This document shows positions 55,958 to 64,000 of a stretch of DNA of 64,000 nucleotides, in pieces. Source of the stretch: Sediminihaliea albiluteola (GTDB lineage Bacteria > Pseudomonadota > Gammaproteobacteria > Pseudomonadales > Halieaceae); assembly GCF_014077625.1 (NCBI RefSeq), contig NZ_JACFXU010000013.1, forward strand, positions 1 through 64,000, given 5' to 3'. The position numbers and the translations under genes were made by a program. Every line of letters starts with the position of its first letter. Positions within the stretch are counted from its first letter, which is position 1. Under the pieces are notes generated by a model. It was not told the DNA's origin. It did not search any database and saw only the letters and a program-made list of their open reading frames with translations.

Positions 55958-58156
55958 TCACTCAAAACGATAAGTTACAGTTGCACCAAACTGACGAGGA
56001 TTCATCACCCACAGGTGTGGTATTAGGCTATCAACTGCCGCTCTATCATCTTGTACTATCGCTTCTTTATCCGTCAGGTTTTTGACCCAAAGTTTTAAAT
56101 CCCATACATCATCGCGGAGACCCGTAAACAGATCAAAAGTCGAATAACTTGCTGAGCGACGCTGAGTGTTAGGCGCTATACGGAATGAGTCAAATTTCAT
56201 AAACGCATCCACGTACCAGTCAAAACCACTATTCATAAACGCTTGTGAATAGCTGGTTGAAGCCACTGCTGACCAATTACCCGTATCGCCACCAACACGT
56301 TGGCCACTGTAGTTACAGGTAGCATATTGGCCCGTAGCTAATGCCGCGGAATTACCATCGTCACAGGCGGCCCCCGTAAACTCCTCAAACTTGGTATCGT
56401 TGTAAGCAACGGCTATATTCACCACCAAATCTTGGGCTAGCAGATAGTTAACTTCAATTTCAGCACCTTGCGCAATAACTTCTTCTGCATTTTGAATACC
56501 AGTAAACGTGGTGATACCTTGCAAAGGATCATTAATAGGTGCTTCTAATTCAACTTGGTAATCGGTGTAAATTTGATAATAAAGAGCCGCATTAAAACGC
56601 ATGCGACCACCAAATAAATCCGACTTATAACCGAGTTCATAACTTGTCGCTGACTCGGGGTCGTAAAGCGAAAGCTCATGTGGCACAGTCCCCTTGACAT
56701 CAATACCTTGGCCACCAGAACGCCCACCAAAATCAACAGTAGCGTAAATCATTTCGTCGGGAGACAGCACATACGATAATTTAGTTGTGCCTGTCCAATC
56801 GATATATTTTGAACTAGCCTTTTCAATGCCACCACCTACCAATGTTTCATTGCCGCCGGCAATAAGAAAGAACTCGCTGTCAGCAGAACCCCTGCGCCTT
56901 TCTTTGGTCCAGCGGCCACCAAGGGTAAGTGTTAGATTATCCGTCAAAAAAATACTGTTATGGATAAATGCCCCATAGTCTTCGGTGCCAGACGCTAGTT
57001 CAACGTAGGCATTAATATCAAAAAAACCTCTATTTTGCTTGTTGAAGGCTTCCGTAGTGGCCACACTTCTAGAGTGATACACCCCAGCAATCCAATCCCA
57101 AGCATCATTGCCCTCGGAGCTTAGACGCAACTCATTATTAAATAGATGGGAAAAGTTAATATCAACAATCTGAAAATTATCATCAAGTGGAGTAGAGTCT
57201 TCATCGTTTAGCTGATAATTATTAGACTCAGAATAATAGGCTTGATAAGTTAATACATAGTCACTGAACTCATAATTCATTTCCAAAATAGACTGGTCAA
57301 AAGAAACATCCATTTTTTTAGCGCGATTAGATAATGACTCTCTATCATAGGGCGATAGCTCAACACCCCAGCGATCATCTTTAGTCTGAGCCACATATAA
57401 ATCAACCCCGCTAGTCTTATCAACGTAAGTATAAGAAAAACGCAAATCAAAGCCATTGCCGGGATCCCAATATATGTTTGCTCGGCCGGAGCGCGTGCGA
57501 TCTTTTGGCTCACTAGGGCCAGAGCCATAATATTGATAATCCTTATTATTATTTTCATCGTATATGCCGGCTAGGCGTACGGCTAATTCATCTTTAATAA
57601 TTGGGACACTGACACCAAATTCAGTGGTACTTAGGTCATGCTGACCTACAGTCTGCCGCATATAGCCGTCAACATTGTCCAGTGATGGGTTGGCCGTATG
57701 AATAATAATAGTACCGGTAGGGGATGCCTTGCCGTACAGCGTGCCTTGTGGTCCGCGCAGCACCTCAAAACGTTCTAAGTCATATTGCGCGAAAAACGAG
57801 TTTTGCTGTTGCATCTGATAAACACCATCAACATAGATATTGGTCCTTGGCGATTGCGGCGCACTTATTTTGGTGCCAATACCACGTAAGGTGACATTCT
57901 GGTTATTACCGCTACTTTCCAGCGATAAGCCTGGTGTTAATTTTGACAAGTCTTTTATATCGTTGCCAACCGTATCGCTATATACCTGCCCCGAAATAGC
58001 ATTGACTGTTACTGGTACAGTTTGCACACCCTCAACTACACGCTGTGCGGTCACCATAATTTCTTCCAGCACTAACCCTGATCCAGATTGAGCATGAGCT
58101 AGCGGTGCGGTAGCTAACGAAATCATTAATGCTAAGCGTTTTTTATTGTTAAACAT
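55958..58156 (-). CDS. TonB-dependent receptor
   Basis: Outer-membrane transporter. ATG 58156 has GGGAG about 9 bp upstream; a TTG 9 bp earlier is too close to it. The signal peptide is MFNNKKRLALMISLATAPLA. The plug has a TonB box-like LEEIMVTAQR, VNAISGQVYSD, NVTLRGIGTKISAPQSPRTN and FEVLRGPQGTLYGKASPTGT. The barrel ends FGATVTYRFE. About 732 aa, intact. The VTAQR/GPQGTLYGK wording is that of the large receptor group used for diverse carbon compounds and siderophores in marine bacteria. There is no Fur box; palindromic operators lie upstream instead, so regulation by a TetR- or similar repressor is likely. Confidence 0.87.
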   Translation of the reverse strand: MFNNKKRLALMISLATAPLAHAQSGSGLVLEEIMVTAQRVVEGVQTVPVTVNAISGQVYSDTVGNDIKDLSKLTPGLSLESSGNNQNVTLRGIGTKISAPQSPRTNIYVDGVYQMQQQNSFFAQYDLERFEVLRGPQGTLYGKASPTGTIIIHTANPSLDNVDGYMRQTVGQHDLSTTEFGVSVPIIKDELAVRLAGIYDENNNKDYQYYGSGPSEPKDRTRSGRANIYWDPGNGFDLRFSYTYVDKTSGVDLYVAQTKDDRWGVELSPYDRESLSNRAKKMDVSFDQSILEMNYEFSDYVLTYQAYYSESNNYQLNDEDSTPLDDNFQIVDINFSHLFNNELRLSSEGNDAWDWIAGVYHSRSVATTEAFNKQNRGFFDINAYVELASGTEDYGAFIHNSIFLTDNLTLTLGGRWTKERRRGSADSEFFLIAGGNETLVGGGIEKASSKYIDWTGTTKLSYVLSPDEMIYATVDFGGRSGGQGIDVKGTVPHELSLYDPESATSYELGYKSDLFGGRMRFNAALYYQIYTDYQVELEAPINDPLQGITTFTGIQNAEEVIAQGAEIEVNYLLAQDLVVNIAVAYNDTKFEEFTGAACDDGNSAALATGQYATCNYSGQRVGGDTGNWSAVASTSYSQAFMNSGFDWYVDAFMKFDSFRIAPNTQRRSASYSTFDLFTGLRDDVWDLKLWVKNLTDKEAIVQDDRAAVDSLIPHLWVMNPRQFGATVTYRFE

Positions 58157-58270
58157 ACCCAACACTCCCTAGTCTAATTTATTCATATAACCATCCTTAT
58201 GAATGGTTTATAAGCAGAAAACCGATCATTAGGTACCTCAAGCCTGACCAACCTACAACATCTATATAGT

Positions 58271-58318
58271 CATAGCTATGTTTTAAAATTACAAGACATT
58301 ACATAGCTACAGCTATGT
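58271..58318. promoter_or_regulatory. Pair of palindromic operator-like sites upstream of the TonB receptor
   Basis: CATAGCTATG (58271-58280) is a perfect palindrome. ACATAGCT-AC-AGCTATGT (58301-58318) is a perfect 8-bp inverted repeat with the same half-site. The two centres are about 34 bp apart, roughly three helical turns. They lie about 115-160 bp upstream of the receptor ATG. A dimeric repressor (TetR-like) is the usual reader of such sites; none is encoded in the window. Confidence 0.55.
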
Positions 58319-58608
58319 TAATTTTTATATCATACTAGCTTCTAAGTCCTACAAAAGCGAACTTGGTAATTCACGCAGGATTGGACTATTTATACTCGCG
58401 GACTTTATTGGTGATTTGTCGATTACACAGTCACTTATCGCTTGCTGACAAACAACAATAGCGCAGCTCATCCACCACACTATGAGAGCTGTGGCTGATG
58501 AAAACTCGTCTATGTAGTCACGCTCAGGCTCTCTATATTTTTATTTCATTATTTTCTACACAGCTTAGGCAGCAAGTGCGCACTTCAACACAACTAGTCC
58601 CGTTCAAT

Positions 58609-58882
58609 ATTGGCTCAAAATGAGCGGGTCAAGGTGGTTGTCCACGGGTAATAGACTCTCTCGCAGGCTAGCAACTTTGAAAGAGCATTCTTTTTTGATA
58701 CGGTCAAAGGACATGTGCTCTCGCTGCTTGTTGGGGCTTTTAAAAGTGTTATACCCAAAAAACGAGTTGAGCAAAGTGCGCAAACCCTGCAAATAAAAGG
58801 GTGTTGCTTCAGGTGTATTGATAAAGCGCGATTATGCAGGTGGTCTTATGAGCCACCTGACTTAGATATAAAAGTGCAATAA
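58609..58882. repeat. 274-bp interspersed repeat, copy 2
   Basis: About 94-95% identical to 51930-52203 in the same orientation. It ends 12 bp before the ATG of the small exported protein, and the last bases (AACAGGAGTT just after the repeat) supply its ribosome-binding site. The shared minus-strand frame (MQGLRTLLNSFFGYNTFKSP...) continues only to 58604 here. Confidence 0.75.
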
Positions 58883-58894
58883 CAGGAGTTCCAA

Positions 58895-59290
58895 ATGACA
58901 ATTTTTTCCTATGTTCGTATAGCATCCGTGCTGTTGGTTAGTGCCATGGCGCTGGCGACCAGCCCGCTTCAGGCACAGGACAAAAAAAGGTCTCTGCAAG
59001 CACAAGAATTAAAGGGTAGTGCAGGTAGTATCAGCCCATCGGAGCGTAGTTTTCCTAGCGATACATTTTTCCCCAGCGATACTTTTCAACCTAGCGACCC
59101 TATCACCAAAGCATTCCCTAGCGACACTTTCACTCCCCATGAAACACGTGCGCTGAATGCTCAAGGGGTGCGAACAGTTGAGCAATTTATGCAAGCCGAT
59201 CCCGCAAAGTTAGTGAAGATCACCGGGGCATCACAACGTAAAATCAGAGGCCTGCAAAAGCAAGTCCGCACAAAAATGCGTCGACGCTAG
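58895..59290 (+). CDS. Small exported protein with PSDTF repeats and a HhH-like end
   Basis: 131 aa. The signal peptide is about 1-28 (SVLLVSAMALATSPLQAQ). Residues about 50-85 hold four repeats of the type F(P/F)PSDTF: RSFPSDTFFPSDTFQPSDP and AFPSDTF. The C-terminal 45 residues (NAQGVRTVEQFMQADPAKLV then KITGASQRKIRGLQKQV) look like a helix-hairpin-helix or SAM-like domain followed by a basic tail (KMRRR). AGGAG precedes the ATG. Unusual: a DNA-binding-like motif on an apparently exported protein. Function unknown. Confidence 0.6.
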   Translation: MTIFSYVRIASVLLVSAMALATSPLQAQDKKRSLQAQELKGSAGSISPSERSFPSDTFFPSDTFQPSDPITKAFPSDTFTPHETRALNAQGVRTVEQFMQADPAKLVKITGASQRKIRGLQKQVRTKMRRR

Positions 59291-60179
59291 ACCGTTCCTG
59301 AATTACATTCTCAAAAAATGAGGGAACAGGCACACAGGGCTGACGCCGAGGTTTCCTACGCTCAGGCTACAGAGCATCAGAGCCAAGTATGGACGAAATA
59401 AAGCGCTTAGTGACTGACAACCCGATCGTAGCACTACGCATTCATGCTTGAAGCTAGCGCGCTAGCATGATTGGTTTTTGCGAAATCACATTCAAGCCGC
59501 TTCTTTCACAGATCTATACCCTCTGTATTCCCTCACAGGATGCGTAGGAATCTGCCAAGCACTTGTTCAGTGCTTTCTCTGCTGCTTGAGCTCTGTTAAC
59601 TCCAATTCCTGCCAGTGTCTTGCTCCAGCATGCTTTGGTGCTAGAGGAGGTGGGCGACGCGTTGGTCTAGGCTAACTAAGTCCTCATTTGATTAAGGCTG
59701 TATCATGACTCGACAGGCCGGCTGACTAAGGGTAAGTCGGCCTTTTTTATTATGGCATGCGCGGTATCATTGCTTCCGTGTTAAAAAAGACTATCAGATA
59801 GAGACAAGCTTGCTTATGGTCGAGTTGAACAGTGGCCGCTTTCTACGCGCCCTGATGCGCCAGGCGGGACCTTATCTACCTGGGAGAAGGTCGGAGGCTT
59901 TCTCAGCTTATGTAAGAATATGCCACTGGCATGCGAAGCAACACGCCAGCTACCTGTGTGTTGTTCGCTGAATGCGGTGATTCTGTTTAGCAGAAATGCT
60001 GGTCAGTGGCTGGAGTTCATTGCAGACACAGGGGCCGACGCGGCTGGGCTGGGTTGGGCCAGACCTTTAATCTCGGGCAGGGTATCACTGCCAAAGTGAA
60101 ACCTGAGAATGACAAGGCCTTCACTGAGGCCGGTGTTGAATGAGGCCCGCAATACCACGGCTAATTAGGGGCTGATCTT
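59291..60179. other. Long intergenic region with a terminator
   Basis: About 890 bp. GCTAGCGCGCTAGC (59453-59466) is a perfect palindrome. A good terminator lies at 59720-59748. Short frames such as the one starting MVELNSGRFLRALMRQAGPY near 59817 are not recognised and are probably remnants. Nothing else can be supported. Confidence 0.4.
59720..59748 (+). terminator. Rho-independent terminator
   Basis: GGCTGACT and AGTCGGCC form an 8-bp stem (one G-T pair) around AAGGGTA, followed directly by TTTTTT. It reads rightwards. No gene ends close by, so it may close a lost or non-coding transcript. Confidence 0.7.
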
Positions 60180-61460
60180 ATGGTTGAATACCGGGTAGTA
60201 GTACGAAGCGTAAGCAATATTCTCGCTTCGGTACGATCCCTATTGGGTGGTACGGCGGCCCTGATTGCCGGCAATAGCCTGCTCGGTGTTGTTCTGCCGC
60301 TCCGAATGGAAGCGACAGGCTACCCAATAGCACTAACCGGGGTGATCATGGCGGCCTACTACTTTGGCCTCGGGCTTGGTGGCTTACGCGGAAAACGGGT
60401 GATCCTTCGTATCGGCCATATTCGCGCATTTGCAGCCTTTGCCGCATTAACTGCCGCAGTGACTTTAGCTTACACAGCCTTCACCCACCCAACGGCATGG
60501 GTTGCCCTCCGCATTATTAACGGCTTCTGTATTGCCGGCTTAACAGCCACAATCGAGAGCTGGCTGAATACCAAGAGCAGCAACGAAACCCGAGGGCGAG
60601 TTCTCGGCTTTTACATGCTCGCCTATTATCTGGCGATCGCTGCTGGCCAAACAATGGTTAACCTCGCAGACCCTGAAGCTCCCGACCTGTTCATGCTGGC
60701 TGCAGCTTTGATTGTTTTGTCGCTAATACCCGTAACAATGACCAGGCTGGGTGAGCCAAATCTTAGCGAAAGTCGCGCACTCAACCTGAAAACTCTCTAT
60801 GCAGCATCACCCGTTGGCTTGATTGGTGCTGCTGTATCGGGGGTAATGATTGGTTCCTTTTATGCCTTGGGCGTAGTCTTTGCGCGTAGAATCGGCTTGA
60901 GCGTGGCTGAATCTGCCCTGTTCATGAGTGTGGTAGTCCTAGGCGGATTGTTCTTCCAGCTACCCATAGGTGCGCTGGCAGACAGGCTTGACCGGCGACT
61001 AGTTATAGCGACTGCGCTTATTTTGGTTGGTGGCTCCTGGGCAGTATTGCTGAGCCTGCTCGCTTCAGGCCTACCCTTTGCCACACTGCTAATATTGGCG
61101 CTGTTCTTTGGCGGAGTAATGAGCAGTATCTATCCGCTCTGCGTCGCAGAAACCTTCGACCGCTTAGAGCGCAGATACTACGTTGCCGCATCTGGACGGA
61201 TGTTGATGATCCACTCCATAGGCGCCACACTCGGGCCACTGTCCGCAGCGGTGCTTATGGCGGTCTTCGGCCCCTTCAGCTTTTTCGTGTTTGAAGCAGC
61301 AGTGGCTTTGTTATACGCCATGTATGTGCTGGTGCGCGTCTACAAGAGACCGGCTACAGCCATGGAACAAAAAGAAAAGTTTGTTCCACTTCCGGATGCT
61401 GCTCCTATAGCAACAGACCTCGATCCACGCTGCCAAGAGGAAGATGGAAAGGGTTGCTAA
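60180..61460 (+). CDS. MFS transporter, YcaD-like
   Basis: 426 aa with about 12 transmembrane helices in two halves, for example LIAGNSLLGVVLPLRMEATG, LTGVIMAAYYFGLGLGGLRG and SVVVLGGLFFQLPIGALADR. GALADRLDRR is the MFS loop 8-9 signature. LRIINGFCIAGLTATIESWL and NETRGRVLGFYMLAYYL resemble the YcaD group. The substrate is unknown. The C-terminal about 40 residues are hydrophilic and extra (PLPDAAPIATDLDPRCQEED). The ATG has AGGGG about 9 bp upstream. Monocistronic, ending before a hairpin shared with the convergent operon. Confidence 0.87.
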   Translation: MVEYRVVVRSVSNILASVRSLLGGTAALIAGNSLLGVVLPLRMEATGYPIALTGVIMAAYYFGLGLGGLRGKRVILRIGHIRAFAAFAALTAAVTLAYTAFTHPTAWVALRIINGFCIAGLTATIESWLNTKSSNETRGRVLGFYMLAYYLAIAAGQTMVNLADPEAPDLFMLAAALIVLSLIPVTMTRLGEPNLSESRALNLKTLYAASPVGLIGAAVSGVMIGSFYALGVVFARRIGLSVAESALFMSVVVLGGLFFQLPIGALADRLDRRLVIATALILVGGSWAVLLSLLASGLPFATLLILALFFGGVMSSIYPLCVAETFDRLERRYYVAASGRMLMIHSIGATLGPLSAAVLMAVFGPFSFFVFEAAVALLYAMYVLVRVYKRPATAMEQKEKFVPLPDAAPIATDLDPRCQEEDGKGC

Positions 61461-61559
61461 ACGGTCCTTTTGGCTTGCTCTGTCAGGTCCAATAAAGCTT
61501 GCCCAAGACCTGCGTGAAGGGTTTGCTGCGCTTTAAAATGACTACATGCTACGATTTAG

Positions 61560-61584
61560 GCCACTCATCGCAAAGATGAGTGGC
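61560..61584. terminator. Hairpin between the MFS gene and the convergent DUF1641 gene
   Basis: GCCACTCATC, loop GCAAA, GATGAGTGGC: a perfect 10-bp stem followed by GCTTTGTT on the plus strand. Likely a terminator for the MFS transcript and a 3' structure for the convergent operon. Confidence 0.6.
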
Positions 61585-61606
61585 GCTTTGTTAATCTTGG
61601 TATCAC

Positions 61607-62047
61607 TTAATCTTCTGGCATTGGCTGTGCCGCGTCTGAGGCTTGCTTACCCAAGAGTGTTAGCACATTGACTACCACATTGAGGCCGCGTCGCGCATCT
61701 TCATCCTTACTGAAGCGGCGCAGTGTTTGCCACAAACTAGGCGGTTCATCTTCCTGCCCTGCTAACAAACTGGCATGCCGCAGTGTATTACCCAATGACC
61801 AAGCCGTGCCCACTGCATTTTCATACAGCGCCATAAGCTTATTAACCATCTCCTCATCGGCCATTTCCACAACATCGGAAGTTGCAGCGAGTAAATCTAC
61901 AATATTGTGTAAGCGTCTGCCCTGTAATAACGGAGCTAACTTTTCAATGAGATCTGCCAATCCATCTAATGTGGCCTCATTGGCGAGTTCGGGAGAGTTT
62001 TTTACTACCTCTTGCACACTGGTATAATTTTTCATCTCTTCAGACAT
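61607..62047 (-). CDS. DUF1641 family protein
   Basis: 146 aa from ATG 62047, which has AAAGGAGGGAG about 7 bp upstream; an earlier in-frame start adds 13 residues. Helical, with SPELANEATLDGLADLIEKL, VDLLAATSDVVEMADEEMVN and RRGLNVVVNVLTLLGKQASD, the DUF1641 pattern. DUF1641 proteins are typically encoded next to sulfide:quinone oxidoreductase-like flavoproteins, as here, and may be their membrane-associating partner. It starts 11 bp after the SQR stop, so it is co-transcribed. Confidence 0.85.
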   Translation of the reverse strand: MSEEMKNYTSVQEVVKNSPELANEATLDGLADLIEKLAPLLQGRRLHNIVDLLAATSDVVEMADEEMVNKLMALYENAVGTAWSLGNTLRHASLLAGQEDEPPSLWQTLRRFSKDEDARRGLNVVVNVLTLLGKQASDAAQPMPED

Positions 62048-62058
62048 TGCTCCCTCCT

Positions 62059-63249
62059 TTACACTAAGCCACGGGCAACAGACCAATACACACCTCTATT
62101 AAAGGCTTTACGCATCAAACCTCCAATCTTCGTAGGCGGTGTTGGAATCACGTCCACATCATAGTCGTACCACAAAGGCATACCTGCCTCGAGGCCCATC
62201 TGGGCGATGGCCTGCACTCTGCCATCGTAAGCAGATACTGTATTCCCAATACGTATTAAACCTGCAATGTTGTCACAGATAACAGGAGCTTGGTTATGAC
62301 AGCTTCCTCCAGCTTTACTAATCGGAAGGTCCACCGTGTCGCCCATTACAAACACATTGGAAAACCCTTCTAGCTGCATAGTTTCGCGATCTGTGGGTAG
62401 CCAACCTTCATTATTGGCTGCCTTCGATACGCCAGAATCTAAGACAGCATCCACCGCACGAATAGGAGGCGTTTGCATGAGAATATCGAAGTTTTCTTCT
62501 TCCCCCTCTTCGGAGTAGGCAATTTTCTTTTCCGGATCCACACGTTCTAGTGTAAAGCTGCGTTTGTATTTAATATCCTTGGAGTCAAAAATGGGCGGCA
62601 ATACCGCGCAAGTATCTTCCTGTAAAAACAAACAGTTTCTCACCAGCTGAGATATCGTTGGATAGGTGTAAACGATTTCGATTTGGTCTCGTACACCACG
62701 ACGACGCAAAAACTCATCGAGCATGAGCGTGGTTTCCATCGGGGCGATGCCGCATTGGTGTGGTACATCTGGTGTTTTCGGGAAGGTAACACCAATGAAA
62801 ATTCTGCCTTTTTCAATGGTGCTGAGTTTTTCATAAAGCTGCAGCGCAGGGTCGTGCTGGTAAAAGTGGTCACCAGCTTCTTTAAGGCCCTCAATACGCT
62901 CAGGGGAAGGTATACAACCTGTGGAAACCACTAAGTAGTCGTAGTCGTATTTTTTACCTGAGGCCATTGTTAATTGGCTTTCCTTAAACTCAAAACCTGC
63001 CACCTCATCAAGCACAAAGTTAATTTCGGGGCGAAGTAATGAGCTTTGTGGACGTCGCAATTCATCCTTATAAAAAGCGCCAAATGCAACATACATAAAG
63101 GCGGGTTTGTAGTAATGCCAAGGGCTGTTTGAAATAAGCGTGACTCTAACTTTCCCACGGCTAATTTCTGGGTACAACTTGGCGACTAAGCTATTAGCTG
63201 TCATGGTGCCGCCAATGCCGCCACCCACAACAATAATGTCTTTAATCAT
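62059..63249 (-). CDS. Sulfide:quinone oxidoreductase-like flavoprotein
   Basis: 396 aa FAD-dependent oxidoreductase, peripheral to the inner membrane. The N-terminal FAD motif is IIVVGGGIGGTMTANSL. DYLVVSTGCIPSPERIEGL has the active-site-region Cys. HQCGIAPMETTLML gives a second Cys, and FVMGDTVDLPISKAGGSCHN is the second FAD/quinone region with another Cys. These fit the SQR family, which oxidises sulfide to polysulfide and reduces quinone. Context (NifU-like scaffold upstream, DUF1641 downstream) favours sulfide or persulfide handling over NADH dehydrogenase. The ATG has GGAGGAACG upstream. Confidence 0.87.
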   Translation of the reverse strand: MIKDIIVVGGGIGGTMTANSLVAKLYPEISRGKVRVTLISNSPWHYYKPAFMYVAFGAFYKDELRRPQSSLLRPEINFVLDEVAGFEFKESQLTMASGKKYDYDYLVVSTGCIPSPERIEGLKEAGDHFYQHDPALQLYEKLSTIEKGRIFIGVTFPKTPDVPHQCGIAPMETTLMLDEFLRRRGVRDQIEIVYTYPTISQLVRNCLFLQEDTCAVLPPIFDSKDIKYKRSFTLERVDPEKKIAYSEEGEEENFDILMQTPPIRAVDAVLDSGVSKAANNEGWLPTDRETMQLEGFSNVFVMGDTVDLPISKAGGSCHNQAPVICDNIAGLIRIGNTVSAYDGRVQAIAQMGLEAGMPLWYDYDVDVIPTPPTKIGGLMRKAFNRGVYWSVARGLV

Positions 63250-63297
63250 AACGTTCCTCCAACAATGAAGTTCGGTTCTACATGTTTTTGTTATTCC

Positions 63298-63771
63298 TTA
63301 AACTGAATTTTCCTCCTCTTCAAATAATTGCAGTAATGCTCGAAAAACCAGACGTGCAGAATCGTGCCGTGCTGGCATAGAATCTGCATGAATAAAAATG
63401 GCCAGTTCTGGCCATATGAGTGCTTCTGCTGGCCACTGGCCCACTAATAAAACTTCAAGTTGCTCCGCGGCTCGTTGTAATTCATTTTTGGTGAGCCCTT
63501 CTGCCCTTTGCAAGACCATAGCTGTACTAGCTTGGCCTAGAGAACAGGCTTGGATAGAAAACCCTAGCGCTTTTACTGTTCCGTGCTCAATGTGCGCATC
63601 AAGTGTTAGCTGGCTGCCGCATAATTGACGACTGTGTACAGTGGTAGTGCGAACATGTTCGCCTGACAGGCGCTTCTGCCGACGAACATACGCGCGATAC
63701 TCTTTCAATGCCGCGGTAAATTCGATGGGGTTAAGTTTCTCTGCGCCATCTTTTGTGATTGTTTTCGACAT
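63298..63771 (-). CDS. NifU/IscU-like iron-sulfur scaffold family protein
   Basis: 157 aa. RQLCGSQLTLDAHIEHGTVK, then GFSIQACSLGQASTAMVLQR, and a C-terminal MPARHDSARLVFRALLQLFE match the NifU N-terminal fold (first Cys in LCGS, second in ACSLGQAS). The third scaffold Cys, usually before the final helix (C-x-LP), is absent; MPARHD is seen instead. It may thus act in sulfur transfer rather than full cluster assembly. First gene of the operon with SQR and DUF1641, 48 bp upstream of SQR. Confidence 0.78.
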   Translation of the reverse strand: MSKTITKDGAEKLNPIEFTAALKEYRAYVRRQKRLSGEHVRTTTVHSRQLCGSQLTLDAHIEHGTVKALGFSIQACSLGQASTAMVLQRAEGLTKNELQRAAEQLEVLLVGQWPAEALIWPELAIFIHADSMPARHDSARLVFRALLQLFEEEENSV

Positions 63772-63791
63772 GATGCACTATTCGCTAAAAT

Positions 63792-63818
63792 AAAATATTT
63801 GCTTATTTTCTATATTTT
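63792..63818. promoter_or_regulatory. AT-rich inverted repeat in the promoter of the NifU-SQR operon
   Basis: AAAATAT and ATATTTT are perfect 7-bp arms 13 bp apart, in the region 20-50 bp upstream of the first ATG. ArsR-type persulfide sensors (BigR/SqrR) bind AT-rich dyads of similar size before sqr genes. The assignment is by analogy only, and AT-rich promoters can show such dyads by chance. Confidence 0.35.
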
Positions 63819-64000
63819 TATGCAACACATATTTACCAAGCTACAGTAGTGGGGCTCCTTGTCAACTGAGCTACCTCAACTTATGACCTATCATTCATGA
63901 CAGTAGTACCTTTAAAAAATACTGCGGTTGTTAGAAGTATCGGAAGTATTAAGCGTCTATTGAGCGCTTGCCTTCGCTGATGCGATCGAATGGGCCTGAA

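Overview
The window looks like a chromosomal segment of a Gram-negative, aerobic, probably marine gammaproteobacterium. Evidence: the order alaS - lysC - csrA - tRNA-Ser(GCU), GreB and a YcaR-type Trm112 protein, three TonB-dependent outer-membrane receptors, a TonB/ExbB/ExbD energising set and two near-consensus Fur boxes. Genus cannot be fixed from the sequence alone; a Cellvibrionales/Spongiibacteraceae-like lineage is a guess.

Layout. (1) 1-5.7 kb: an iron-uptake operon on the minus strand (exbB-exbD-exbD-tonB-siderophore receptor) under a Fur box. Its last gene has lost its 3' end to an IS30-family element at the window edge. (2) 6-20.5 kb: core genes. These are gcvP, a UDG-superfamily protein, a serine hydrolase, a Fur-boxed FecA-type receptor, greB, an M23 peptidase, a Trm112 protein, a HIT protein, alaS, lysC, csrA and tRNA-Ser(GCU) with a strong terminator. 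(3) 20.7-51.2 kb: a defence island immediately downstream of the tRNA, bounded by two 395-bp direct repeats that are about 95% identical. It starts with remnants of an XRE regulator and an IS3-type OrfA. A type I restriction-modification operon follows (hsdM, DUF1016 nuclease, hsdS, two overlapping DUF262 genes, a NERD-TM-OB-OB protein, hsdR, a YgjP-type metallopeptidase). Then come plasmid/ICE debris (DUF927 fragment, ribbon-helix-helix gene), a KilA-N-like gene, a HEPN gene, a secreted NPYG-repeat protein, a TM0106-type nuclease-helicase, a Lon C-terminal remnant, a UvrD-like helicase, and a cassette of HNH nuclease, unknown protein and membrane-anchored QxK nuclease. (4) 51.9-64 kb: mixed accessory and ordinary genes. 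These are a 274-bp repeat present twice, a large secreted Ig-like protein, a third TonB receptor with a palindromic operator, a small exported PSDTF-repeat/HhH-like protein, an MFS transporter, and a NifU-like - SQR - DUF1641 sulfide/persulfide operon.

How the parts work together. Iron genes are probably co-regulated by Fur. The type I R-M operon is tightly packed, with start/stop overlaps between most genes, but its modification gene is broken by a perfect 22-bp tandem duplication. The adjacent DUF1016 gene is broken by a 2-bp duplication, and the HEPN gene ends are switched by a run of seven G. These are reversible-looking lesions and could mean phase variation, decay or base-calling errors.

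The best candidates for something undescribed are the hsd operon carrying a DUF262 pair plus a NERD-TM-OB-OB protein, the HNH/unknown/membrane-nuclease cassette at 46.6-50.4 kb, and the chimeric TM0106-Lon-UvrD block. A small hairpin repeat present in three copies shows compensatory base changes in its stems. Everything was read by eye; no database search or alignment was run.
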